From contig CP067379.1 in the NCBI GenBank assembly GCA_019565575.1, positions 1 to 64,000 of the forward strand: DNA of 64,000 nt, in the 5' to 3' direction. A program made the position numbers and the translations under genes. The notes under the pieces are model-generated. The model had not been told where the DNA came from. It saw nothing but the letters and a program-made list of their open reading frames with translations, and ran no database searches. Position 1 is the first letter of the stretch. Every line of letters starts with the position of its first letter. Shown here piece by piece: positions 9,379 to 19,374 of this stretch. The stretch is from Flavobacterium covae (GTDB lineage: Bacteria; Bacteroidota; Bacteroidia; Flavobacteriales; Flavobacteriaceae).

Positions 9379-11046
9379 ATGAAAGATTCCACAAAAAAAA
9401 TAATTGGTCTTATCCTTGCATTAGTTCTACTAAATAGTATTAGTCATTATATTTTCAAACGTTTTGACTTAACACAAGATAAAAGATATACATTATCAGA
9501 AACCTCTTTAAATATTCTAAAAAACGCACAAGAACCACTTTATGTGGATGTTTTTTTAGAGGGCAATTTCCCTATAGAGTTCAAACGCCTACAACGAGAA
9601 ACAAAACAAATATTAGAAGAATTAAAAGCTTATAATTCTAATATTATCTTTCAATTCGTTAATCCACTTGAAAACCCCGAAGAAGCAGAAGCTGTAATGC
9701 AACAATTTTATGAACGTGGATTAACTCCTGTCAAAATAACGGTTGATGACAAAGGAAAACAATCACAAGAAGTTGTCTATCCTTGGGCTATTGCTACATA
9801 TAAGGGTAAAAGCACAAAAGTTCCTCTACTTAAAAATCGTATGGGAGCTAGCACAGAACAAAAAGTTATTCATTCAGTACAACATCTAGAATATGCTTTT
9901 ACAGATGCCTTTCATAAAATAACTACCCAAAAAAAGAAAAAAATTGCAATCATAAAGGGCAAAAATGAGCTCCCAGATATTTTAAAAGCTGATTTTTTAC
10001 AAACGGTTCGTGATAATTATTTTATTGCCCCTTTCCCTATTGATTCTGTAAAAACAAAACCTGAATTAATACAAAAAGCACTCAAAACATTTGATTTAGC
10101 TATTATTGCAAAACCAAAATCCAGCTTTACTGATGCTGAAAAACAAGTATTAGATCAATTTATTGTAAATGGAGGAAAAACACTTTGGTTAATAGACGCT
10201 GTAAATGTTTCTATGGAAGATCTTAATCAAACAGGAAATACATTAGCATTCACAAACGATTTAGGTTTAAATGATTTGTTCTTCAAATATGGTTTTCGTA
10301 TAAATCCTGTTTTAATTAAAGATATGCAAGCTGTTCCTATAGCATTAGCTACAGGCAAAAGAGGAAGTGAAACACAATATCAAAACTATCCTTGGTTCTA
10401 TTCTCCTTTTGCATATACAGAAAGCAAACACCCCATTGTAAATAATATTGATGGTGTCAAGTTTGAGTTTTCGAGTCCTATTGACACTTTAAAAAATAAT
10501 ATCAAAAAAACTATTTTACTAAAATCCTCTCCTTATTCAAAAACAGTAGGTACACCTGTGGAAGTTAGTCTTGAAATGGTAAATGAAAAACCTCTTGCAA
10601 AAGATTATACTCCTGGAAATTTCCCTATAGCATTATTATTAGAAGGCAAATTTCATTCTGTTTTTGAAAATCGTATATTGGCCTTTAAATCATCTGAATT
10701 TAAAAATATAGGTAAGGATTCTAAAATGATAATAGTATCTGATGGTGACATTATTAAAAACCAACTTGATCAAAATGGACAACCAATGGAGCTAGGTTTT
10801 GACAAGTGGACCAATCAAATATATGCTAATAAAGAGTTCTTGATGAATTGTGTAAACTTCTTATTAGACGATACAGGACTGATTTACATACGTAGTAAAG
10901 AGGTAAATCTACCATTATTAGACAAAGAAAAAGTATACGAAGAATATGCTTATATTCAATTCATTACCGTTGGTGCACCATTACTTATTTTAATTCTTTT
11001 TGGCATTATTTTAAACTATTTAAGAAAGCGAAAATTTGCTCAATAA
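9379..11046 (+). CDS. gldG: Gliding motility-associated ABC transporter substrate-binding protein GldG
   Basis: This intact 555-residue protein has an N-terminal membrane segment (IIGLILALVLLNSISHYIF), the RFDLTQDKRYTLSE motif typical of the GldG/ABC_transp_aux family, a long soluble domain, and a C-terminal transmembrane helix (FITVGAPLLILILFGIILNYL). GldG works with GldF and the ATPase GldA, which is not in the window. Its start directly follows gldF. Confidence 0.95.
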   Translation: MKDSTKKIIGLILALVLLNSISHYIFKRFDLTQDKRYTLSETSLNILKNAQEPLYVDVFLEGNFPIEFKRLQRETKQILEELKAYNSNIIFQFVNPLENPEEAEAVMQQFYERGLTPVKITVDDKGKQSQEVVYPWAIATYKGKSTKVPLLKNRMGASTEQKVIHSVQHLEYAFTDAFHKITTQKKKKIAIIKGKNELPDILKADFLQTVRDNYFIAPFPIDSVKTKPELIQKALKTFDLAIIAKPKSSFTDAEKQVLDQFIVNGGKTLWLIDAVNVSMEDLNQTGNTLAFTNDLGLNDLFFKYGFRINPVLIKDMQAVPIALATGKRGSETQYQNYPWFYSPFAYTESKHPIVNNIDGVKFEFSSPIDTLKNNIKKTILLKSSPYSKTVGTPVEVSLEMVNEKPLAKDYTPGNFPIALLLEGKFHSVFENRILAFKSSEFKNIGKDSKMIIVSDGDIIKNQLDQNGQPMELGFDKWTNQIYANKEFLMNCVNFLLDDTGLIYIRSKEVNLPLLDKEKVYEEYAYIQFITVGAPLLILILFGIILNYLRKRKFAQ

Positions 11047-11086
11047 TTATTTAAAAAAATAATTTCAAAAACTAATTAGTTTACGA

Positions 11087-11094
11087 TATATTTG
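11087..11094 (+). promoter_or_regulatory. -7 promoter box of dnaN
   Basis: TATATTTG is an exact TAnnTTTG match 50 bp before the dnaN start, in the 98 bp gap after gldG, so dnaN probably has its own promoter. Confidence 0.5.
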
Positions 11095-11144
11095 TAAAAA
11101 CTAAAATCTATACACCATAAGGTTACTTACTTAAATAATTTGCG

Positions 11145-12264
11145 ATGAAATTTATTGTATCGAGTTCTTATTTACAAAAACAACTACAGGTCTTGGGTAG
11201 TGTAATAAACAGTAGCAATACTTTGCCTATTCTAGACAATTTTTTATTTGAATTAAAACAAGACCAATTAGTCGTTTCTGCCTCAGATTTAGAAACTACT
11301 ATGTCGGCTTCTTTAAACATAGATTCTACCAGTGAGGGAAGCGTGGCTGTACCCGCTAAATTGCTATTAGAAATTTTAAAAACATTTCCAGAACAACCTC
11401 TTACCTTTACAGTAGAAGAGAATAACACTATTGAAATTAGTTCTCAATCTGGTAAATATGCCTTAGCATACTCACCAGGTGCTGAGTTCCCTAAAGCTGT
11501 CGTTTTAGAAGACCCTTCTAAAACATTAGTACCAGCAGAAGTATTATCAACAGCTGTAAGTAAAACTATTTTTGCAGCAGGTAATGACGATCTTCGCCCT
11601 GTAATGAGTGGTGTGTTTTTTCAGTTTTCACCAGAAGGATTAATTTTTGTAGCTACAGATGCTCATAAATTAGTTAAATATGCTAGAGCTGATGTAAAAG
11701 CTTCTCAAGTTGCCGACTTTATCATGCCAAGAAAACCTTTAAACATTCTAAAAGGTATATTAGCAGCCTCTGACTCAGAAGTTACTATAGAATATAACGA
11801 TGCTAATGCCACGTTTTCTTTTGACAACTACGTCTTAACTTGTCGATTAATTGATGGAAAATACCCTAATTACGAAGCTGTTATTCCTAAAGAAAATCCC
11901 AACAAATTATTAATAGATCGTGCACAATTTTTTAAGTTCAGTACGTCGTGTGGCTATTTTTTCAAACAAGACTACACACCAAATCCGTCTTAAGATTGCA
12001 GGTGCTGAATTAAACATTTCAGCAGAAGATATTGATTATTCAAATAAGGCAGAAGAACGTCTTACTTGTGATTACCAAGGCGATGATATGCAAATTGGAT
12101 TCAACTCTCGTTTTTTAATGGAAATGTTGACAAATTTACAAAGCGACATGATTCAGTTAGAAATGTCTATGCCTAATCGTGCTGGTATATTAACTCCCGC
12201 TGATGGATTAGACGAAGGAGAAACCGTTACTATGCTTGTAATGCCTGTAATGCTAAATAGTTAA
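11145..12264 (+). CDS. dnaN: DNA polymerase III beta subunit, sliding clamp (one frameshift)
   Basis: The sliding clamp tethers DNA polymerase III to DNA and is essential. The start MKFIVSSSYLQKQLQVLGSVI, SNTLPILDNF, the RPVMSGVFF repeat start and the C-terminal TMLVMPVML are characteristic. The frame breaks at about 11930: a run of six T should be five, after which LSSVRRVAIFSNKTTHQIRLK continues normally to 12264, for about 372 residues. A real knockout of dnaN would be lethal, so this shift is almost certainly a sequencing error and calibrates how the other shifts should be read. Confidence 0.97.
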
Positions 12265-12274
12265 AAATACTAAT

Positions 12275-12395
12275 GGCTGTCCGAAAAGAGCACACAATCT
12301 TATATCATTCACCCAAAGGGAGAAACAATAAATGTGTCTAATATAATTTCATAGAAGTAGTCATTCAAACATTAAATCATACTTTTCGGACAACC
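12275..12395. repeat. Short inverted-repeat element (MITE-like)
   Basis: A 121 bp non-coding element is bounded by GGCTGTCCGAAAAG (12275-12288) and CTTTTCGGACAACC (12382-12395), which are inverted copies with one mismatch. The 282 bp between dnaN and the helicase gene hold only this element and a promoter. Its left part (TGTCCGAAAAG..CACAATCTT..CCCAAAGGGAGAAA) resembles an internal part of the longer repeat at 63378-63707. Confidence 0.6.
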
Positions 12396-12518
12396 TTATC
12401 ATTTCCAACACAACCAGTTTCACAATATAAATATCTCTTTTTAGCAATAAAAATCTTCTAGTAATAAATTCTAATTGAAGTTATAGTCCTTTCTGCTAGA
12501 AATATCGACTATAAACAA

Positions 12519-12526
12519 TACCTTTG
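12519..12526 (+). promoter_or_regulatory. -7 promoter box of the DEAD-box helicase gene
   Basis: TACCTTTG matches TAnnTTTG and lies 20 bp before the start codon at 12547. Confidence 0.45.
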
Positions 12527-12546
12527 CAAAAAATACAATTAGAAAT

Positions 12547-13893
12547 ATGTCATCATTTGAGCCCTTTAATTTACCAAAATCTTTACAAAAAGCATTAGAC
12601 GAATTAAAATTTGTCAGCCCTACTCCTATTCAGGAAAAATCATTTAATGTAATCATGTCAGGTAGAGATGTTATGGGAATTGCTCAAACAGGAACAGGTA
12701 AAACATTTGCCTATTTACTTCCACTACTAAAACAATATAAATTTGCTCAAACGTACAATCCACGAATCATGATTTTAGTACCTACTAGAGAATTAGTGGT
12801 GCAAGTAGTAGATGAAGTAGAAAAACTGACACAGTATATGTCTGTTCGAACTCTAGGAATTTATGGGGGCGTAAACATAAACACTCAAAAAAACCAAGTA
12901 TATCAAGGAATAGATATTTTGGTTGGAACCCCTGGACGTATAATGGATTTAGCTTTAGATGGTGTTTTATCTTTGCAAGAAGTAACTAAACTAGTAATTG
13001 ATGAATTTGATGAAATGTTGAATTTAGGTTTTCGTCCACAGATTACTTCTATCTTAACCATGTTAAAACCCAAACGCCAAAATATTCTTTTCTCAGCTAC
13101 TATGACAGATGAAGTAGATGAAATACTTAATGATTATTTTGATTTTCCTGAAGAAGTTACCCTTGCCAAGTCAGGCACTCCGTTAGAAAAAATAGAACAG
13201 GTATCATACCATGTTCCTAACTTTAATACTAAAGTAAATTTATTAAAACATTTACTACAAACGAATGAAACTTTAGAACGAATTTTAATATTTGTTAATA
13301 ATAAAAAAATTGCTGACATGCTTCATGATAAAATTGAAGCCGATTTTCCTGATCAATTTGGTATAATTCATTCTAACAAATCACAAAACTATCGTTTACT
13401 TACCATGTCATCTTTCCAAAAAGGGGAAACTAAAGGTATTATTACCACAGATGTAATGGCAAGAGGACTGGATATTTCTAACATTACACATGTCATAAAC
13501 TTTGAAATGCCTGAAATTCCAGAACAATATATCCATCGTATTGGTAGAACTGGACGCGCTGACACAGAGGGTATAGCAATCAGTTTTATCACACCAAGAG
13601 AGGAGGATATAAAAATAGAAGCCGAAATGCTAATGGATCTTGAAATCCCTATTTTAGATTTCCCTGAAAGTGTAGAAATTTCAACACAATTAATAGGACC
13701 TGAAAAGGAAAAGCAAAAAATAAAGCATTTACTTAAAAAGCCTAAAGCATCTGAAAACACTGCCTTTCAAGAAAAATCAGAAAAGAATAAAAAGGTAAAT
13801 TTAGGTGGTCCTGGTAAACGCAAACCTCGAAAAACAGCTCCTAGAAACCGCGCTGTTGAACGTAAACGCACAGAAAAACGTAAGAAAAAATAA
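12547..13893 (+). CDS. DEAD-box ATP-dependent RNA helicase, RhlE-like
   Basis: This intact 448-residue protein has all helicase motifs: Q motif SPTPIQEKSF, motif I AQTGTGKT, Ia PTRELVVQV, Ib TPGRIMDL, III FSATM, and VI HRIGRTGRA. Motif II reads DEFD instead of DEAD, which keeps both acidic residues. The last ~60 residues are Lys/Arg rich, as in RhlE-type RNA-binding tails. Such enzymes remodel RNA in ribosome assembly and cold growth. It is a stand-alone gene with its own promoter. Confidence 0.94.
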   Translation: MSSFEPFNLPKSLQKALDELKFVSPTPIQEKSFNVIMSGRDVMGIAQTGTGKTFAYLLPLLKQYKFAQTYNPRIMILVPTRELVVQVVDEVEKLTQYMSVRTLGIYGGVNINTQKNQVYQGIDILVGTPGRIMDLALDGVLSLQEVTKLVIDEFDEMLNLGFRPQITSILTMLKPKRQNILFSATMTDEVDEILNDYFDFPEEVTLAKSGTPLEKIEQVSYHVPNFNTKVNLLKHLLQTNETLERILIFVNNKKIADMLHDKIEADFPDQFGIIHSNKSQNYRLLTMSSFQKGETKGIITTDVMARGLDISNITHVINFEMPEIPEQYIHRIGRTGRADTEGIAISFITPREEDIKIEAEMLMDLEIPILDFPESVEISTQLIGPEKEKQKIKHLLKKPKASENTAFQEKSEKNKKVNLGGPGKRKPRKTAPRNRAVERKRTEKRKKK

Positions 13894-13903
13894 AACTACT
13901 AAA

Positions 13904-13998
13904 AAAAGTATCCTAAAAGTCTAAAACCTTAATTCTAAACAAAGTCAACGGACTCAAGAAACTAGATAAGTCTAATTATTTACTTTTAGGATACTTTT
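13904..13998. repeat. Inverted-repeat element or long-loop terminator behind the helicase gene
   Basis: AAAAGTATCCTAAAAGT (13904-13920) returns as its exact inverse at 13982-13998 with 61 bp between. The loop is long for a terminator. The TCCTAAAAG core resembles the ends of the nearby MITE-like elements, so it may be another short member. From here to 14549 (about 650 bp) there is no gene: 13999-14201 shows nothing recognisable and the rest is the repeat at 14202-14536. Confidence 0.5.
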
Positions 13999-14201
13999 AT
14001 TCATCAAATTAAGTATGATCCACACAATATAAACACAGAAAGCAAACTGAAGAAACAAATTATTATTTACTTCTATTTTAATCGCTTAATATTTTTTCAC
14101 ACAAATAATCTAATCTTTATTTCTTCTTCTAAAACTTTCCTTGGGGAGCAATAGTATTACAATGTTAACCATTGAAAAAAGTTAACTTTACTACAATAAT
14201 T

Positions 14202-14536
14202 TATACCATTTAAACTTTAAAATTCCCTCATAATACTATTTTTTTTAACCTTGAGACTGTCCAAAAAGTTCGCAATCTTGTTCATTTCAATCAAAGAAAG
14301 AAATCACATAATACGATTATCAGACTCCTCCTTACATCGGAGTGACAAACTGCATATTAATTTAGATACTATTCTACAAAAGCAATAAATTAGTATTGGT
14401 TCTCGATACGCTTCGCGCTCGAACTAACGATGATTTCAATTATATACTCAACCGTTTGTTCGGGTTGTTTTAAAATAAAAAAACAGATCAAGAATTTTAC
14501 TTTTTAATTCAGTACATTTTAAGTTTAAATGGTATA
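14202..14536 (+). repeat. MITE-like repeat, copy 1 (335 bp, 16 bp terminal inverted repeats)
   Basis: The element starts TATACCATTTAAACTT and ends with its exact inverse AAGTTTAAATGGTATA. It has no open frame of useful length. A second copy lies inverted at 63378-63707. The two agree over most of their length, including blocks such as AACCTTGAGACTGTC, GACTCCTCCTTAC, CAAAAGCAATAAA and a 30-base stretch ending in ACTCAACCGTTTGTT. Size, terminal repeats and lack of coding capacity fit a non-autonomous transposable element. No flanking target duplication is obvious by eye. Confidence 0.75.
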
Positions 14537-14549
14537 CTTAGAACGTTTT

Positions 14550-16726
14550 CTAAAATTCAACATACTCATTTAAAACATTCAATAATTGTTCTTTTTCAAA
14601 GGGTTTTATCAATACATCATTCATTCCTGCTTTTTTACATTTATTGAACACCTCAAATCTATCAAAAGCAGTCAATGCAATAATAGGGGTTTTAATTTTT
14701 AAGTTTCTTATATGAATAGCGGTTTCGTATCCGTCATAAATAGGCATATTAATATCTAAAAAGATGATATTAAATTGTTCTTTTTACAAATTTCTATTGT
14801 TTGTAAACCATTTTCAACAATTATAACGTGGTAGCCAAAAGATTGTAATATCTTTTCTGTTACTATTTGATTAATCTTATTATCTTCTGCTAAGAGTACT
14901 TTAAGTTTTCTTTCTTGTTTTTCTTCTACTAATAAGTGAGGTAAAGAAATCTGATCATCTATTTCAAAACTCAACTGAAATATTACCTTTGTCCCCTTAC
15001 CTTCTTCACTTTCTAAAAAAATGGCACCTCCAAACAGAGCTATTAGTTTTTTTACAATTGGCAATCCTAAACCTGTTCCTTGATAGTCTTCTTCTCTTCG
15101 TTCTATTTGAACAAATTCTTCAAAAATACGTTTTTGGTTTTCTTTGGCAATTCCTATTCCTGTATCTTCTACAACAAATTCTAAACATATTTGATTATCT
15201 ATTCTGGTAAGCAATTGAACACTTACATCTACTTTCCCTTTTTCTGTAAATTTGAGGGCGTTGCTAACCAAATTCATTAAAATCTGAGATAATCTAAGAC
15301 CATCTCCTATAATTTTTTCTGGTATTCTAGGATCAATTTTTATATTAATTGTGTTTTTTGTTTTAACTGATTGCATATAGAAACTATTTTTAATAGCTTC
15401 CATTTTATCCCAAAGATTAAAATTACTCTTTTCTAGGACAATTTTTTTTTCTGTTATTTTATAAATTTGTAAAACATCGTTTACTAAAGACAGTAAATAT
15501 TGGGCTGAAAACTTTAAAGACTCTAAATATTTACTATTTTTAATTTCGGGATATTCATCTGCTAATAAATCAGAAATCCCTATAACTCCGTACAAAGGAG
15601 TTCGCAATTCATGTGTAATAGTTGAAACAAATTGTGATTTAAGTCGTGTAGATTCTTCTGCTCTATCTTTGGCTTCTTCTAACTCGTTATTAATTCTTTT
15701 CAAACGCACAAAACTTTTACGTCTATGCTGATTGTTCTGATATAGTATATAGACCAAAATAATTAAAAACCCTACAATAATCATAAACAAAAAAATGATT
15801 AGATAGGTTTTTTTAAAACTAAGCTCTTGTTCTTCTTTTTGTTTTTCAATATAATTTATTTGTTCCTCATACTCTTTTATCTTGATAGCATCCTCTTCAC
15901 TTTTTACTGATTCTGAACGAGATTCGTTATAAACTTTGTCTTTATATTGAGAACTTAATTTTTGGTATTTTAAAGCTTTTTGATACTCTTTAAATTTTTC
16001 AAAATGCAAAGCATAATCAAGATAAACTTCTGACAAATAACTATCAAGCAAATTTTCTTTTTCTTTTAATCCATAATGAATTGCTTTTTCAAAAAAGTAT
16101 TCTGCTTTAGCTTTTTCATTTTTATAGCTATGATAACGCGCCCATAAAGCATTGTAATTCAATTGTGCCTCTGATTCCTTTTGCCCCGTTATATACAAAC
16201 TCGCCTTTTTAAAAAAGGTATTGCTTCTTCATAACGATTTTCATCAACGTAAGCTCCTGCAATATTCAAAGAGTTATAAACGGTTTGAATAGGTTTATTT
16301 ATTTTTTCTGTATAAAATAATCCTTTTTATAATATTTAATACCTTCTTCAAAATTATTTTCATAATAAGAACAAAGAGCTCCAAGATTATTATATATTAA
16401 ATTCTTAAGGGTATCATTATCCTCTAGATTAGCATAATATAATGATTTTAAAAAATAATCTTTTGCTTTTTTAGTATTTGCAAATTCAGTAAAATTAGAC
16501 CCTAAAATCAGATAGGCTTTAGATTTCAAAGCATTGTTGTTTAACTGAAAGGATTCTGATAGTATTTCTTGAGCTAACATCATTGATTTTTTGGGATCTA
16601 ACTCTCTCAATGCTTTTTTTGCTCTTTCTATTTTTAATTCAGTTTTTTTACGGCATCTACTTCTTGTGAAAAAACATCATTAGTCCTAATAATAAGACTC
16701 AATATAATTATAAAAAAAGGACGCAT
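14550..16726 (-). CDS. TPR-containing hybrid sensor histidine kinase (about four frameshifts)
   Basis: Read across the shifts this is one protein of about 725 residues. It has a signal-like start at 16726 (MRPFFIIILSLIIRT), a TPR-like helical region, one membrane helix (TYLIIFLFMIIVGFLIILVY), a coiled linker, HisKA with STITHELRTPLYGV, HATPase with NLVSNALKFT, DTGIGI and GTGLGLPI, and a receiver domain starting LKVLLAEDNKINQ with the phosphoacceptor Asp in FLDINMP and the Lys in LIKPF. Shifts lie near 16650, 16310, 16210 and 14775, mostly in A or T runs. It is a membrane sensor that phosphorylates its own receiver. The signal and output partner are unknown; no regulator gene is adjacent. Confidence 0.88.
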
Positions 16727-16812
16727 CTTCTCACTATTTGATTTTTTAAAGAAAGGAATTTAGTCAAAAATAGTTTATTTTTGACAATTAAAACTGTTTT
16801 GCATTAATTTTA

Positions 16813-17352
16813 ATGAATGAAACACCAATGTATCAACGTCTTTCTAAATTTGCTCAAAAATTCATCAAACCTTCTATTTTTTTAAAATATGGGTTTAACT
16901 TATCTCCTATGTACAGGCGAAGTACAGCTCGGGTTATGTATATATCAGAAAACCTAAAAAACATATACATTAAGATCCCTCATAATTATAAAAATAAAAA
17001 TTATGTTGGGTCTATTTTTGGTGGTAGTCTTTTTTCTGCGGTAGATCCTATTCCTATGACGCAATTAATGTACCTTCTTAAAGAAGATTATATTGTATGG
17101 GATAAAGCAGCCTTAATTCGTTTTAAAAAACCTGCACGAGAAAACGTATATGCAACTTTTCATTTTAGTGATGAGGAAATAAACGAAATCATTGAAAAAG
17201 TACGTATAAATAAAGAAATAGAACATACTAAAACAACATATATCACCAATAAAACAGGAGATATTACATTTTGTGAAGTAACAAAAACTATTTACATAGC
17301 AGAGAAAGAATTTTATAAGGAAAAATTAAAGAAAAGAGAACTGTCTTCTTGA
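16813..17352 (+). CDS. DUF4442 (hotdog-fold thioesterase-like) protein
   Basis: This 179-residue protein resembles the DUF4442/YiiD C-terminal hotdog family. Supporting segments are NYVGSIFGGSLFSAVDPIPMTQLMYLL, where the hotdog helix lies, and IVWDKAALIRFKKPARENVYATF. Related proteins are acyl-CoA thioesterases, but the substrate is unknown here. The gene is intact and monocistronic, divergent from the histidine kinase. Confidence 0.8.
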   Translation: MNETPMYQRLSKFAQKFIKPSIFLKYGFNLSPMYRRSTARVMYISENLKNIYIKIPHNYKNKNYVGSIFGGSLFSAVDPIPMTQLMYLLKEDYIVWDKAALIRFKKPARENVYATFHFSDEEINEIIEKVRINKEIEHTKTTYITNKTGDITFCEVTKTIYIAEKEFYKEKLKKRELSS

Positions 17353-17433
17353 ATTTCGACTTGTTTTTTTCTTATTTTCCCAACAAAAATTACTAACATA
17401 TTAATCTATTCATAAGATTCAATCTAAAAAATG

Positions 17434-17441
17434 TATCTTTG
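17434..17441 (+). promoter_or_regulatory. -7 promoter box of the BatA-like operon
   Basis: TATCTTTG matches TAnnTTTG and lies 17 bp before the start codon at 17459. Confidence 0.45.
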
Positions 17442-17458
17442 ACAAACTCAAAATATAA

Positions 17459-19374
17459 ATGCAATTTAAACATCCTGAAATTCTTTATTTTCTTTTTTTA
17501 CTGATTATCCCAGTAATTGTGCATTTATTCCAATTACGTAAGTTTAAAAAGAATATTTTACAAATGTTCGCTTTCTAAAAGAACTGATTGTTCAAACACG
17601 CAAAAGCTCTAAAATAAAAAAATACTTACTATTAGCAACTAGGCTGTTATTATTAACAACTCTTATCATTGCTTTTTCTCAACCTTTCTTTAAGGCCGTG
17701 GATCAAACGGGTAAGAACAATGAACTGATCATACTATTAGATAACTCTTTTAGTATGCAGGCGAAAGGAAAAAAGGAGAGCTACTTAAACGTGCCATACA
17801 AGATTTATTAGAAAACGTACCCGAAGAAACAACTTTCTCAATTCTAACAAATGATACTGATTTTTGGAACACTAATATAAAAACTATTTCCAAAGAACTT
17901 CAAAATCTAAATTATAGTCCAATTCCTTTTTCTCTTGAAAATTCTTTGATTAAAACAAAATCACACAATAATAACCAAGGAAAAGACATTCTTGTAATCA
18001 CAGATGCAATTGGATTACAAACAGAATCTCTAACAAAGTCTCCCACAACTAATAAAACTTTTTTCTTAATTCCCGAAGCTGAAAAAACAAGTAATGCAGC
18101 TATTGATAGCGTTTTTATAAATCAAACTCTTGATCATTTTTATGAAATTGGCGTATTAGTTTCTTCTAATTTTGAAGAAGCTAGATCAATACCTGTTTCC
18201 TTATATAATCAAAACAATTTGATAGCCAAAGCAATCATGCCTCTAAACAAAAGTAAACAAACCTTACTTTTTACAATTCCTAAAGAAACCTTTAGTGGGT
18301 ATGTTTCATTACAAGATAACAGTTTAGCTTTTGATAATACTTTTTATTTTAATTTTTTGAAACCTAAAATTCTAAAAATCCTGAGCATTGGAGACCCTTT
18401 TAAATCTAATTTCCTTTCTCGAATTTACACACAACCTGAATTCAATTTTTCTAATACTCCTCTTAATAGCTTAGATTATAGAAATATCGAAAACCAAGAT
18501 TGTATTATATTAAACGAATTAGAAAATATTCCTTTAGCCATGCACACTAACATAAAAAGTTTGTAGAAAAAGGAGGCAGTTTAATAATCATACCTTCTGA
18601 AAAAATCCCTCCTTCCAATCTAAATTCTTTTTAAAAAAATTTTGCAAACATCCTATTTCTTAATTCACAAAATGAAGAGAAGAAAATAACTAAAATTAAC
18701 TTTTCAAATCCTTTATATAATAATGTTTTTGAAAAAAAATTCATAATTTTCAATATCCTATTACAAAACAATCTTTTGAAATAAGAAGTAATCTTCCTCA
18801 TGCTCTTTCTTATGAAGATCAATCAGCATTCTTAAGTACATTATATAAAAACACAGGAACTGTTTTTATTTTCTCAGCCCCTTTAAACAAAGAGAACTCT
18901 AATTTTCAAAACGCACCATTAATTGTTCCTACCTTTTATAAAATGGGTACTTCAACTAATGAAAATGGAATACAATATCAAATAATTGGTCAAAATAAAA
19001 CTTCTATAATTAATGTTGATCTCAACAAAGATGAAATAGTTTCTATTACCAATAAAGAAGAAAACTTTATTCCTATCCAGCAAGTTTTGGAAAACAAACT
19101 TAAATTTAGCTGTGGAGATAATCCTAAAAAAGCTGGTAATTATCACATCTACCAAAACAAAAAAAATCTTTACCCTATTAGCTTTAATTATGATCGTAAA
19201 GAAAGTCAATTAATCGCTACTAACCATAATAAAATCAATACTATAAACAGCTTAAATAACTTCTTTGAAACCCTTCAATTAGAACGTACTGACCAGCAAA
19301 TATGGAAGTGGTTTCTTATTTTAGCTTTATTCTTTTTGATCATCGAATTGCTCATTCAAAAATTTGTAAAATGA
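17459..19374 (+). CDS. BatA-type membrane protein with von Willebrand A-like domain (several frameshifts)
   Basis: The start MQFKHPEILYFLFLLIIPVIVHLFQLRKFK is the BatA N-terminal double-membrane module. After a shift near 17550 comes a second membrane helix and a VWA-like core with a metal-site D-x-S-x-S in LLDNSFSM. A long soluble part and a C-terminal helix (WFLILALFFLIIELLIQKFVK) follow. At least four shifts (about 17550, 17772, 18565 and 18630-18740) break about 640 residues. Such proteins belong to Bacteroidetes Bat/aerotolerance-type membrane complexes; the exact role is unknown. Its stop overlaps the start of the dihydroorotase homologue by 4 bp. Confidence 0.85.

Noticed and set aside
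13904..13998. Simple rho-independent terminator for the helicase gene
   Set aside because: The stem is perfect but the loop is 61 bp, which is unusual for a terminator; an inverted-repeat element fits better, though a terminator role cannot be excluded.
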